Source: Gemmatimonadota bacterium (GTDB taxonomy: Bacteria > Gemmatimonadota > Gemmatimonadetes > Gemmatimonadales > Gemmatimonadaceae). From it: 5,340 nt of DNA. Location: assembly GCA_003131365.1 (NCBI GenBank), contig PKVB01000216.1, forward strand, positions 1 through 5,340, in the 5' to 3' direction. Below are positions 1-5,340 of this stretch, in pieces. Position 1 is the first letter of the stretch. The number at the start of each line of letters is the position of its first letter. Under the pieces are notes generated by a model. It was not told the DNA's origin and did not search any database. It was given only the letters and a program-made list of their open reading frames with translations. The translations under genes and the position numbers were made by a program.

Positions 1-422
1 TCGGCGAGGAGTCGGAAAAGTATCCGGCGAGCGAGGACGAGGGGCGGCGACTCACGACTCCAGCCGTACTCGGAAAGGCGTCGCACCGCCGTTATCGTTC
101 CGATGTTGGCGAAGTCGGTGGCGTGTCGCCCCGGAAGTGAAAGAACCGACTGATTCCACATTCCATCGCGGGACTGCGTAACCGCGAGCCTGATGGCGGG
201 CCGGTGCGAATACGGAAGCCAGTCGAAGTCGGGCGAAGCCGGGTCAGCGGTGCGCGCGACCTCGGTCATCGCCCGGTACTTGATGGGCGCCGACGCGTGC
301 TCGAGCAGCCAGCTCAACGGAAAGGAGACTGGCTCCGGGGCGGATGCTGTTATCGTTGGGGCTGGTTCGAAGGCGGTACTGGGTGCAGTCACAGGCGGCG
401 CTCGGCACGCTGAAAGGAGCAA
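1..422 (-). CDS. Partial protein of uncertain function, possible alpha/alpha-toroid (prenyltransferase/squalene-cyclase-like) repeat protein, C-terminus beyond left edge
   Basis: The minus strand is open from TTG at 422 to the left edge, 140 codons with no stop, and the frame continues out of the window. The translation looks like a real protein. An Ala/Pro/Thr-rich stretch (residues 7-35) is followed by SWLLEHASAPIKYRAMTEV (37-55), then WNQSVLSLPGRH (89-100), IGTITAVRRLSEYGW (107-121) and SPPLVLARRILFRLL (125-139). Residues 36-58 use only G- or C-ending codons, as expected for coding sequence in GC-rich DNA. A WLLE..a.P++YR segment recalls the beginning of helical-repeat proteins related to squalene cyclases and prenyltransferases. 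That is a resemblance from memory, so the function is open. The start is unresolved: TTG 422, GTG 392, TTG 317 and ATG 269 are in frame and none has a clear Shine-Dalgarno. Residues 2-6 read LLSAC, lipobox-like, but an in-frame TGA at 426-428 removes the rest of a signal peptide. A disrupted 5' end is therefore possible. Confidence 0.6.
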   Translation of the reverse strand, partial: MLLSACRAPPVTAPSTAFEPAPTITASAPEPVSFPLSWLLEHASAPIKYRAMTEVARTADPASPDFDWLPYSHRPAIRLAVTQSRDGMWNQSVLSLPGRHATDFANIGTITAVRRLSEYGWSRESPPLVLARRILFRLLA

Positions 423-740
423 TACTCAAAGCCGGCGAGCTGGATGAGCCGCCGGCAGCGGGGAAGAATAGCACGATTTCGTTCCGGCGCCTAGGGGCGG
501 GACGCTAAGTCACTGAAAGAGAACAGGTTAGGGAGTGGGAACTGCAACTGAACGAGAGGGGAGCTATTTGCTTTCAAGTTGGTAGCTGTCAGCATTACTA
601 CGTCGGGACGTTACAGGCGTAAATCGAGGCACAAGCTACTCCCGTTACCCCTTCATCGCACTCCAACCTTTTCTTGATCTATGGCGTATAACATCCGTGG
701 CGCCAGTTCGGCGTCCAACACACATCTCCAGGAGAGAAGG
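423..740. promoter_or_regulatory. Gene-free region between the left-edge gene and the Spy-like gene
   Basis: These 318 bases lie between divergently transcribed genes and should carry both promoters. I see no convincing ORF, RNA gene or terminator here. The part from about 540 to 680 is richer in A/T than the flanks. Reading toward the Spy-like gene, TATAAC at 687-692 resembles a -10 box but lacks a good -35 at normal spacing. An AACCTT at 665-670 followed by GTATAA at 686-691 could alternatively be an extracytoplasmic-sigma type promoter. Reading leftward, the minus strand has TGC followed by TATTCT (plus coordinates 473 down to 465), an extended -10-like element without a clear -35. These individual boxes are weak. 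The regulatory role rests mainly on the divergent arrangement. Confidence 0.4.
730..734 (+). promoter_or_regulatory. Ribosome binding site deciding the start of the Spy-like gene
   Basis: AGGAG sits six bases before ATG 741 and is the clearest Shine-Dalgarno in the window. It favours ATG 741 over the in-frame ATG at 681, which has no such site and would place 20 mostly polar residues in front of the signal peptide. Confidence 0.8.
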
Positions 741-1142
741 ATGAAGGCTATTCGCATCGCCACGCTGGCTGCTGCCCTCTGCGTTGGCATGACATCGGTC
801 GCCGCTGCCCAGGGCGTCCCACCTCAGGGCCAGGGCGAAATGCGCCGTGGCGGCGGAATGGGCGGAATGCTCCTCAAGGACATCACCTTGACGGATGCGC
901 AGAAAAACCAGATCAAGACGATCCGCGAGAAGTACATGCCGCAGCAGATGGAGCTTCGCAAAGCGGCTCAGGCCACTGGTGGTCCGCCGGACGAGGCGAC
1001 GCGCGCCAAAATGATGGATCTCCAGAACAAGCAGGCCGCCGAGATTCGCGCGATCCTCACCGCCGATCAGCAGGTGACGTTCGACAAGAATCTGGCCGAG
1101 ATGAAGTCGCGCATGGAAGGTCGCCGCAACGGCAGCAGCTAA
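741..1142 (+). CDS. Spy/CpxP-like periplasmic protein (LTXXQ motif family)
   Basis: This 133-residue protein is predicted to be exported. It starts with MKAIRIA, has a hydrophobic core over residues 7-22, and a likely signal peptidase I site after AAA (21-23, before Gln24). The mature part carries two LTxxQ motifs, LTDAQ at 50-54 and LTADQ at 106-110. Each is followed by a charged amphipathic helix, which is the hallmark of the Spy/CpxP/LTXXQ family. Family members are small helical periplasmic proteins. E. coli Spy is an ATP-independent chaperone and CpxP is a feedback inhibitor of the Cpx sensor kinase. Which role applies here cannot be read from sequence, and no two-component genes are in the window. 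A short Gly/Met/Arg-rich segment (34-43, MRRGGGMGGM) precedes the first motif and resembles the Gly/Met/Arg-rich linkers often seen in such proteins. The gene ends only 7 bases from the stop of the convergent DUF4015 gene. ATG 741 is chosen for its ribosome binding site and because it opens a proper signal peptide. Confidence 0.85.
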   Translation: MKAIRIATLAAALCVGMTSVAAAQGVPPQGQGEMRRGGGMGGMLLKDITLTDAQKNQIKTIREKYMPQQMELRKAAQATGGPPDEATRAKMMDLQNKQAAEIRAILTADQQVTFDKNLAEMKSRMEGRRNGSS

Positions 1143-1149
1143 GCCCCAA

Positions 1150-2313
1150 CTACAACTGCGGCTCCAGGGCCGCGAGCGTGTAGTTGCTCTTCGGGTTCCA
1201 GAGGATCCAGCTCTGGAACCCGTTGTCGTATCCAGCCTTCTTCTGGGCTCGAATCTGCGCCGCCTCGTAGCGGGGAGCACCGAGCGTGAAGTCCTGGTAC
1301 CACGGGATGATGAGAGCGGCGTTCGGAATCGAATCACTCCGGGCGATCGCGTCCTTGAGCGCGTGATCGATGGTCTGGTATGGATGCGCGTTCGGATTCC
1401 GAAGCTTGTACGTGCCGCGCGCGAAGTGCGACGGGTAGATCATCGGCAGCACGACGTCCACCTGGTCGACGAACATCTCCCACCGCTGGCCGATTCCCAT
1501 GTCGCTGGTGTCCGTCGCCGTGAGTCCAAACACATCAGCGGTAACGCGGATGCCTTGCGGCTTGAGCGCTTTGCGGAGGAAGCCAAGCTGATCGCGAATG
1601 ACCTGTGCGCGGGTGCGGCCGTTTGCCAGCGGATAAACGGTCTCGTTGATCAGCCGCTTCTCGTCGGGAAAGCGCACGTAGTCGAACTGGACTTCGCTGA
1701 AGCCGACCTCGTATGCCTCGCGCGCGAGGTCGGCGGCGTACTGCCAGACGACGCGCTGGTGCGGATCGAGCCACGGGTGGCCGTTCTTGTCGAGCCATGG
1801 TTTGAGGTCGGATTTCCGCTTGATGGCGAGATCCAGCCTCTTCTGGGCGAGGAGTGGATCCTTAGCGACGACGATGCGCGCGATCGGGTAGATGCCGTTC
1901 GCGGTCATCGTGTCGAGAACGGCGCGCAGCTTCGAGCGCGACATCCAGTGTCCATCGGCGGTGTCGGCGCCGATCTCCCGCGCCAGCGGAACTCTCGACC
2001 GGTAGAGCACGAACCCGCGGTCATCCTTCACATCGATGACGAGGGCGTTGATCTCGGTCTTCCTGGCGACATCGATCAGTCGATCGAGCTTGCTACCGAG
2101 TGCCGCCCATCGATTCACATAAAGGCCGCGAAGCGTGTCGGGGGTCGGAACGTGAGCGACGGGCACGACTGAATCGATTCTCGCCGGTCTGGAAGATGCG
2201 GCTGCCTTGCCGCGCGATACCGGGAACAAATCACCGCTCTGAGCGCCCTTGTCCCCTTGGCACGCAAGCAAAACCGAGCAGAGCGCGATCGTTCCTATCC
2301 GTGCCGTGTTCAT
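1150..2313 (-). CDS. DUF4015 putative glycoside hydrolase, predicted lipoprotein
   Basis: This 387-residue protein has a lipoprotein signal. A short n-region with Arg5 and a hydrophobic stretch (6-17) lead to the lipobox LLAC with Cys18. Gln at +2 would permit outer-membrane sorting under the E. coli rule, an inference. A Ser/Ala/Pro-rich spacer reaches about residue 60, then the domain matches the DUF4015 'putative glycosyl hydrolase' family in motif order. The motifs are GLYVNRWA (63-70), ALVIDVKDDRG (90-100), IYPIARIVV (141-149), GFSEVQFDYVRFPDE (204-218), TADVFGL (258-264), LPMIYPSHF (289-297) and QSWILWNP (367-374). The family is predicted to be a TIM-barrel related to glycosidases. Acidic residues at barrel-strand ends such as Asp94, Glu208 and Asp211 are candidate catalytic or binding residues. 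To my knowledge the substrate and reaction are not established, so envelope polysaccharide or peptidoglycan is only a guess. It lies 37 bases downstream of the kinase gene on the same strand and is probably its operon partner. AAAGAGA just before ATG 2313 is a weak ribosome binding site. Confidence 0.85.
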   Translation of the reverse strand: MNTARIGTIALCSVLLACQGDKGAQSGDLFPVSRGKAAASSRPARIDSVVPVAHVPTPDTLRGLYVNRWAALGSKLDRLIDVARKTEINALVIDVKDDRGFVLYRSRVPLAREIGADTADGHWMSRSKLRAVLDTMTANGIYPIARIVVAKDPLLAQKRLDLAIKRKSDLKPWLDKNGHPWLDPHQRVVWQYAADLAREAYEVGFSEVQFDYVRFPDEKRLINETVYPLANGRTRAQVIRDQLGFLRKALKPQGIRVTADVFGLTATDTSDMGIGQRWEMFVDQVDVVLPMIYPSHFARGTYKLRNPNAHPYQTIDHALKDAIARSDSIPNAALIIPWYQDFTLGAPRYEAAQIRAQKKAGYDNGFQSWILWNPKSNYTLAALEPQL

Positions 2314-2331
2314 TCTCTTTGGTATCGTGGG

Positions 2332-2346
2332 GGGCGCGACGCGCCC
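2332..2346 (-). other. GC-rich hairpin between the kinase and DUF4015 genes
   Basis: GGGCGC and GCGCCC, separated by three bases, form a perfect six-pair stem in the 37-base gap after the kinase stop and before the DUF4015 start. No T-run follows on the minus strand, so it does not look like a standard intrinsic terminator. It could act as an intercistronic processing or stability element, or be chance in GC-rich DNA. Confidence 0.3.
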
Positions 2347-2350
2347 GGGG

Positions 2351-4327
2351 TCAGAGCGCGTTGATCTCGGCGTTGGCGTCGGAGAGGTAACCCATCTCCC
2401 TCACCACGCTCTGTGCCTGCTGAGTGACCATGGTGAGGCCGGTCGGCTGAGCGTTGAGACCGCCGGTGCGGAATCGCACCAGCTCGAGGCGCATCGATCT
2501 GAGGAGATGACGGCAGTTGTCCAGCTTCTCCTGGGCTTCTTTTTTCTTGCGCCCGATCTCCGCGATGGCGCGGCGCTGCCGCCGCAGCATCGCGAGACGG
2601 CGCACTCGTCCCTCGCTCGCGCTGTAGTCGAGCGGATTCGCCTGGGATTCGAGCATGGTTATCTCCCTCTCGACACCTTCCGGCGTCTCACGGCCGGCGC
2701 TGCGATCCATGTCAGAGAGCGTAAGCGCGAGCTGCTGCACCTTTCTGAACACCGCGTCGGCGGATGCAGCAACTTCTGGAATCTGCTCTCTCTCATCGGG
2801 AGGCATGTTCAGGAGCTGCCGATGGATCTCGCGATGATCGCTTTCCGCTTCACGAATGGCGGATCCATACCGCGAGTCCGCGAATGGCGCGGGCGATCCA
2901 GCGGGGATCGGATTGAGGCTCGTCGTCGGGCCACCAATCCTCGGGTAGGGCTGAAAAGGCTGCATCGTCGGCAGAGGAGAGATCGGGGAGAACATTCCCT
3001 GCCCGCGCGACCGCGCCCGGGCGCGAACCTCAGCGCGCTTCTTGTCGTCGAACAGCGCGCGCGCATCGTCGATCGTCTCGGCTGCAACATCGAAGAGCAG
3101 CCGCTCGCGTGGCTGACGGAATACGTCGTGCCAATCGTAGCCCGCGGCCCAGAGCTTCGAGTACTTGAACGCGAGGGCCACGGTCCAGATGACCGTGAGC
3201 GCGATGAAGTCGTGATTCGAGAAGAGCGAGATCGGAACGAGGATCGCGTTTACGGCGAGATAGGGCGCCAGCTTGCGCCGGAACGACACTACCATCGGCG
3301 CGTTCCACTTGCTCAGCTCTTCCGGGCTGGGCTGGGAGGGCGTGTACGGTGACTGCGTCGGTGGCGTGTAGCGATCCCGCAGGGGCTCGGTGATTTCGCG
3401 CTCGCGCGTGTTGGCCCGCGTTCCCGCCGTCGATGCGGCAGATGAAGCACGAGTCGCGAGCGTCGGCATCGAGCCGCCATCCAGAGCAACGGCGAAGGCG
3501 GCCGCGCTCGGGAAGCGATCGGCCGGATCCTTCTCCAGGCACATCATCACGGCGCGCGAGAGATCCTGGGGCAGGTCGGGCCAGCGTTCGTCCACGGGGA
3601 TCGGCTTCTCGGAGAGATGCTTCACCAGCATGGAAGGCGTGTTGTTGGCGACGAATGGCGGCTGACCGCACAGCATCTGATAGCCGACCACGCCGAGTGA
3701 GTAGAGATCGCTGCGTCCATCAATAGCGCTATCACCGGCGGACTGCTCGGGCGACATGTATGCCGGAGTTCCGATCGCCATTCCTGTTGCGGTGAGCCGC
3801 GAGTCGCCGCTGTCGGTGAGGGCGCGCGCGATGCCGAAGTCCGTCACCATGGCGCGACCCGTCTCTTCATCGATGATGATGTTGTCCGGCTTGATATCGC
3901 GGTGGATGACGTTGCGGTTGTGCGCGTATGACAGCGCATCGGCGACTTCGCGCAGAATGCGCCGCACTTCCACCGGCGCTATCGGACCGTGCTGCTGGAG
4001 GCGTTGGCCGAGGTTGTCGCCCTTGATATAGGACATGACGAAGTAGACAAGATTGTCTTTCTCTTCGACGGTGTAGATCGGAACGATATTCGGGTGATTG
4101 AGTTGCGCGGCAGTCTCCGCCTCGCGCAGGAATCGCTGGCGGATGTCGGCGCGGAAACTCAGCTCCGGCGGCAGGACCTTGATCGCGATCTCGCGCTTGA
4201 GACGCCTGTCCCGGGCGCAGTACACGATACCCATACCGCCGCGACCGACCTCGCTCTCTAGCTCATAGTTTGCAGAGAGGACCTGAGCCACATGTGTACC
4301 GAGCTCGTCGGTTGGACTAATTGGCAT
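2351..4327 (-). CDS. Membrane-associated Hanks-type Ser/Thr protein kinase with 2TM domain and coiled-coil-like tail
   Basis: This 658-residue protein begins with a complete PknB-like kinase domain, about residues 21-283. All core elements are present: glycine loop GRGGMG (28-33), ATP-binding Lys50 in EIAIK, helix-C Glu69, catalytic loop HRDIKPDN (142-149), metal-binding DFG (163-165), activation-segment IGTPAYMSPEQ (185-195), Asp207 and Arg271. It should therefore be active. Thr179 and Thr181 align with the autophosphorylated activation-loop threonines of mycobacterial PknB. A Pro/Ser/Thr-rich linker (about 286-340) contains YTPPTQSPYTPSQPSP. Residues 348-403 match the 2TM domain pattern, with membrane segments near 353-370 and 374-391. 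A Pro-rich spacer (446-485) and a charged helical region (490-620), probably coiled coil, finish the protein. Two membrane passes would place both the kinase and the tail in the cytoplasm. There are no PASTA, TPR or WD repeats. ATG 4327 leaves a normal short lead before the kinase domain but lacks a clear Shine-Dalgarno. It is divergent from lon and upstream of the DUF4015 gene. Substrates are unknown. Confidence 0.93.
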   Translation of the reverse strand: MPISPTDELGTHVAQVLSANYELESEVGRGGMGIVYCARDRRLKREIAIKVLPPELSFRADIRQRFLREAETAAQLNHPNIVPIYTVEEKDNLVYFVMSYIKGDNLGQRLQQHGPIAPVEVRRILREVADALSYAHNRNVIHRDIKPDNIIIDEETGRAMVTDFGIARALTDSGDSRLTATGMAIGTPAYMSPEQSAGDSAIDGRSDLYSLGVVGYQMLCGQPPFVANNTPSMLVKHLSEKPIPVDERWPDLPQDLSRAVMMCLEKDPADRFPSAAAFAVALDGGSMPTLATRASSAASTAGTRANTREREITEPLRDRYTPPTQSPYTPSQPSPEELSKWNAPMVVSFRRKLAPYLAVNAILVPISLFSNHDFIALTVIWTVALAFKYSKLWAAGYDWHDVFRQPRERLLFDVAAETIDDARALFDDKKRAEVRARARSRGQGMFSPISPLPTMQPFQPYPRIGGPTTSLNPIPAGSPAPFADSRYGSAIREAESDHREIHRQLLNMPPDEREQIPEVAASADAVFRKVQQLALTLSDMDRSAGRETPEGVEREITMLESQANPLDYSASEGRVRRLAMLRRQRRAIAEIGRKKKEAQEKLDNCRHLLRSMRLELVRFRTGGLNAQPTGLTMVTQQAQSVVREMGYLSDANAEINAL

Positions 4328-4460
4328 TTGGCCGCGTCAATTCAGCAGGTCCCGCGTTGCGATTCGTGCCGTGCTGGCGTAAAACCACGAGAGCAAAAGA
4401 TGCAGTAAGGGAGGGCTCTGGAGTAGTATCTAAATAAGAATCTTGTCCTCGGAATTGACA
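4328..4460. promoter_or_regulatory. Divergent control region between the kinase gene and lon
   Basis: These 133 bases separate two genes transcribed away from each other and must hold both promoters. Bases 4421-4460 are notably A/T-rich for this DNA and include TAGTAT (4424-4429), a weak -10-like match for lon, and TAAATAAGAA. No matching -35 hexamer stands out on either strand. I looked for the CIRCE and HAIR heat-shock operators that can control lon and saw neither. A TAA at 4431-4433 closes the lon frame upstream, which supports ATG 4461 as its start. GGA at 4451-4453 is the only weak ribosome-binding candidate for lon. Confidence 0.5.
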
Positions 4461-5340
4461 ATGGCACAGCGACAAACATTACCTGTTCTCCCTTTGAGGG
4501 GGACTGTGATTTTCCCGGGCCTTACCCAGCCGATAGCGGCGGGCCGGCCTTCAACCCTCCGTGCGATCGAGGCTGCCCTCAAGGGCGACCGGCTCGTGTT
4601 CGCCGTCGCGCAGCGCGACAACACCGAGGAGCCAACGGCGGACATCCTGTATTCGATGGGCGTCATTGCGCGCATCGGTCAGATCCAACGTGGGCTTGGC
4701 GGCGTACAGCTCCTGTTGCAAGGCGAGCAGCGCGCGACCGCCCTTCAATATTCGACTGCGGACGGATACCTGAGCGCAGTAACCGTTCCGGCTGAGGAGA
4801 TGACTCCTCAAACTGAAAACGATCCTGCGTTCACTGCGTTACAGAAAGAGACCCGCGAGCGGGCGGCTGAGCTCGGTGAGCGCAGAGGACTTCCAGAGGA
4901 AGTCGTTCATCAGGTGCTCGATTCCGTCACCGAGCCGGGCCGTTTTGCGGACCTGGTCGCCGGCTATATCGAGCTTCCCGTGGCTGAAAAGCAGGGACTG
5001 CTGGAGACGCTGAGCGTGGAGGAGCGGCTGCGCCGGGTTCTCGTCCACGTGCAGCGGCAGGTTGGCCTCCTCGAGGCGCAGGAAGACATCAAGTCGCAGG
5101 TTCAGGAGGAGCTGGGCGAGCGGCAGCGCGAGATGTACCTGCGCGAGCAGCTCAAGGCGATCCAGAAGGAGCTGGGCCGCAAGGACGAGAAGGGCAACGA
5201 GGTCGACGAGCTCAAGAAGAAGATCGAGACGTCGAAGATGCCGAAGGACGTCGAGGAGAAGGCCATCCAGGAGCTCAAGCGCCTGGAAGCGATGCCGCCG
5301 ATGTCGGCCGAAGCCACCGTCGTGCGCAACTACCTCGACT
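4461..5340 (+). CDS. lon: ATP-dependent protease Lon, N-terminal 293 residues (runs off the right edge)
   Basis: Lon is a cytoplasmic AAA+ serine protease that degrades misfolded and selected regulatory proteins. The frame is open from ATG 4461 to the window end. The N-terminus LPVLPLRGTVIFPG (7-20) is the signature opening of the Lon substrate-binding (LAN, PUA-like) domain, which extends to about residue 200 and includes a helical bundle with FADLVAGYIELPVAEKQGLL (162-181). The linker coiled coil follows with the near-invariant REMYLREQLKAIQKELG (223-239). MSAEATVVRNYLD (281-293) is the conserved stretch just before the AAA+ module. The Walker A and B motifs and the Ser-Lys catalytic dyad lie beyond the edge, so activity cannot be judged here. 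Bacterial Lon is usually about 800 residues, so roughly a third is present. Codon use changes sharply: 14 of the 30 codons after ATG end in A or T, against 2 of the last 79. The kinase gene is divergent upstream. Many genomes carry two lon copies, and which copy this is remains open. Confidence 0.95.
   Translation, partial: MAQRQTLPVLPLRGTVIFPGLTQPIAAGRPSTLRAIEAALKGDRLVFAVAQRDNTEEPTADILYSMGVIARIGQIQRGLGGVQLLLQGEQRATALQYSTADGYLSAVTVPAEEMTPQTENDPAFTALQKETRERAAELGERRGLPEEVVHQVLDSVTEPGRFADLVAGYIELPVAEKQGLLETLSVEERLRRVLVHVQRQVGLLEAQEDIKSQVQEELGERQREMYLREQLKAIQKELGRKDEKGNEVDELKKKIETSKMPKDVEEKAIQELKRLEAMPPMSAEATVVRNYLD

Noticed and set aside
193..447. Plus-strand open frames near the left end (84 and 69 codons)
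   Set aside because: They run antisense to the 1-422 minus-strand frame, whose translation and codon use look much more like a real protein. Neither has a ribosome binding site or recognisable sequence.
562..588. AGCTA...TAGCT inverted repeat in the gene-free region as an operator
   Set aside because: The arms are only five bases and widely spaced, which is expected by chance. No second copy is seen.
681..740. ATG 681 as an alternative, longer start of the Spy-like protein
   Set aside because: It has no Shine-Dalgarno and would bury the signal peptide behind 20 mainly polar residues. ATG 741 has AGGAG at ideal spacing.
1157..1172. GCGGC/GCCGC hairpin near the 3' end of the DUF4015 gene, as a terminator for the Spy-like gene
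   Set aside because: It has only a five-pair stem, lies within coding sequence and has no T-run downstream, so it is not distinguishable from chance.
645..1337. 230-codon minus-strand open frame over the Spy-like gene
   Set aside because: It overlaps both the Spy-like gene and the DUF4015 3' end in another frame. It is very rich in Arg, Ser and Thr at its start and has no signal or domain. The Spy-like frame has a ribosome binding site, a signal peptide and two LTxxQ motifs.
1363..2172. 269-codon plus-strand open frame inside the DUF4015 gene
   Set aside because: It lies fully antisense to a well-supported gene and has low-complexity Arg/Val/Asp-rich composition with no family resemblance.
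2249..3352. 367-codon plus-strand open frame opposite the kinase C-terminal region and the DUF4015 start
   Set aside because: It is antisense to a kinase frame with clear domain structure and family motifs. Its translation is Arg/Glu/His-rich without recognisable domains. Long antisense frames are common in high-GC genes.
4551..5048. Minus-strand open frames inside lon (86 and 69 codons)
   Set aside because: They are antisense to the clear Lon N-domain and have no independent support.

Overview
The window is GC-rich, gene-dense chromosomal DNA. It holds two partial genes at the edges and three complete genes between them. No mobile element, CRISPR array, rRNA or tRNA gene is visible. Four features together suggest a high-GC Gram-negative-type soil or environmental bacterium, possibly Gemmatimonadota or a relative: a Spy/CpxP-like exported protein, a lipobox-bearing DUF4015 glycosidase-like protein, a Hanks-type kinase with a 2TM domain instead of PASTA repeats, and a Lon protease. 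That taxonomic guess is inference from gene content and style, not from a marker gene.

Layout, left to right. (1) Bases 1-422, minus strand: the N-terminal part of an uncertain protein that runs off the left edge. Its start is ambiguous, because a lipobox-like LLLSAC lies directly after an in-frame stop. (2) Bases 423-740: a gene-free stretch between divergent genes. (3) Bases 741-1142, plus strand: a small secreted Spy/CpxP-like protein with two LTxxQ motifs. (4) Bases 1150-2313, minus strand: a DUF4015 putative glycoside hydrolase with a lipoprotein signal, convergent with the Spy-like gene across 7 bases. (5) Bases 2351-4327, minus strand: a 658-residue Ser/Thr protein kinase with a 2TM domain and a charged helical tail, 37 bases upstream of the DUF4015 gene and probably co-transcribed with it. 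(6) Bases 4328-4460: a divergent control region. (7) Bases 4461-5340, plus strand: the first 293 codons of an ATP-dependent Lon protease.

The complete genes fit an envelope and protein-quality theme: a periplasmic chaperone-like protein, a surface-anchored glycosidase-like lipoprotein, a membrane-attached signalling kinase and a cytoplasmic quality-control protease. The only direct evidence for a shared transcript is the kinase-DUF4015 pair. I did not find a clearly new multi-gene system. The items most worth a second look are the kinase's unusual architecture and its pairing with DUF4015, the sharp change in third-position GC inside lon, and the broken-looking 5' end of the left-edge gene.
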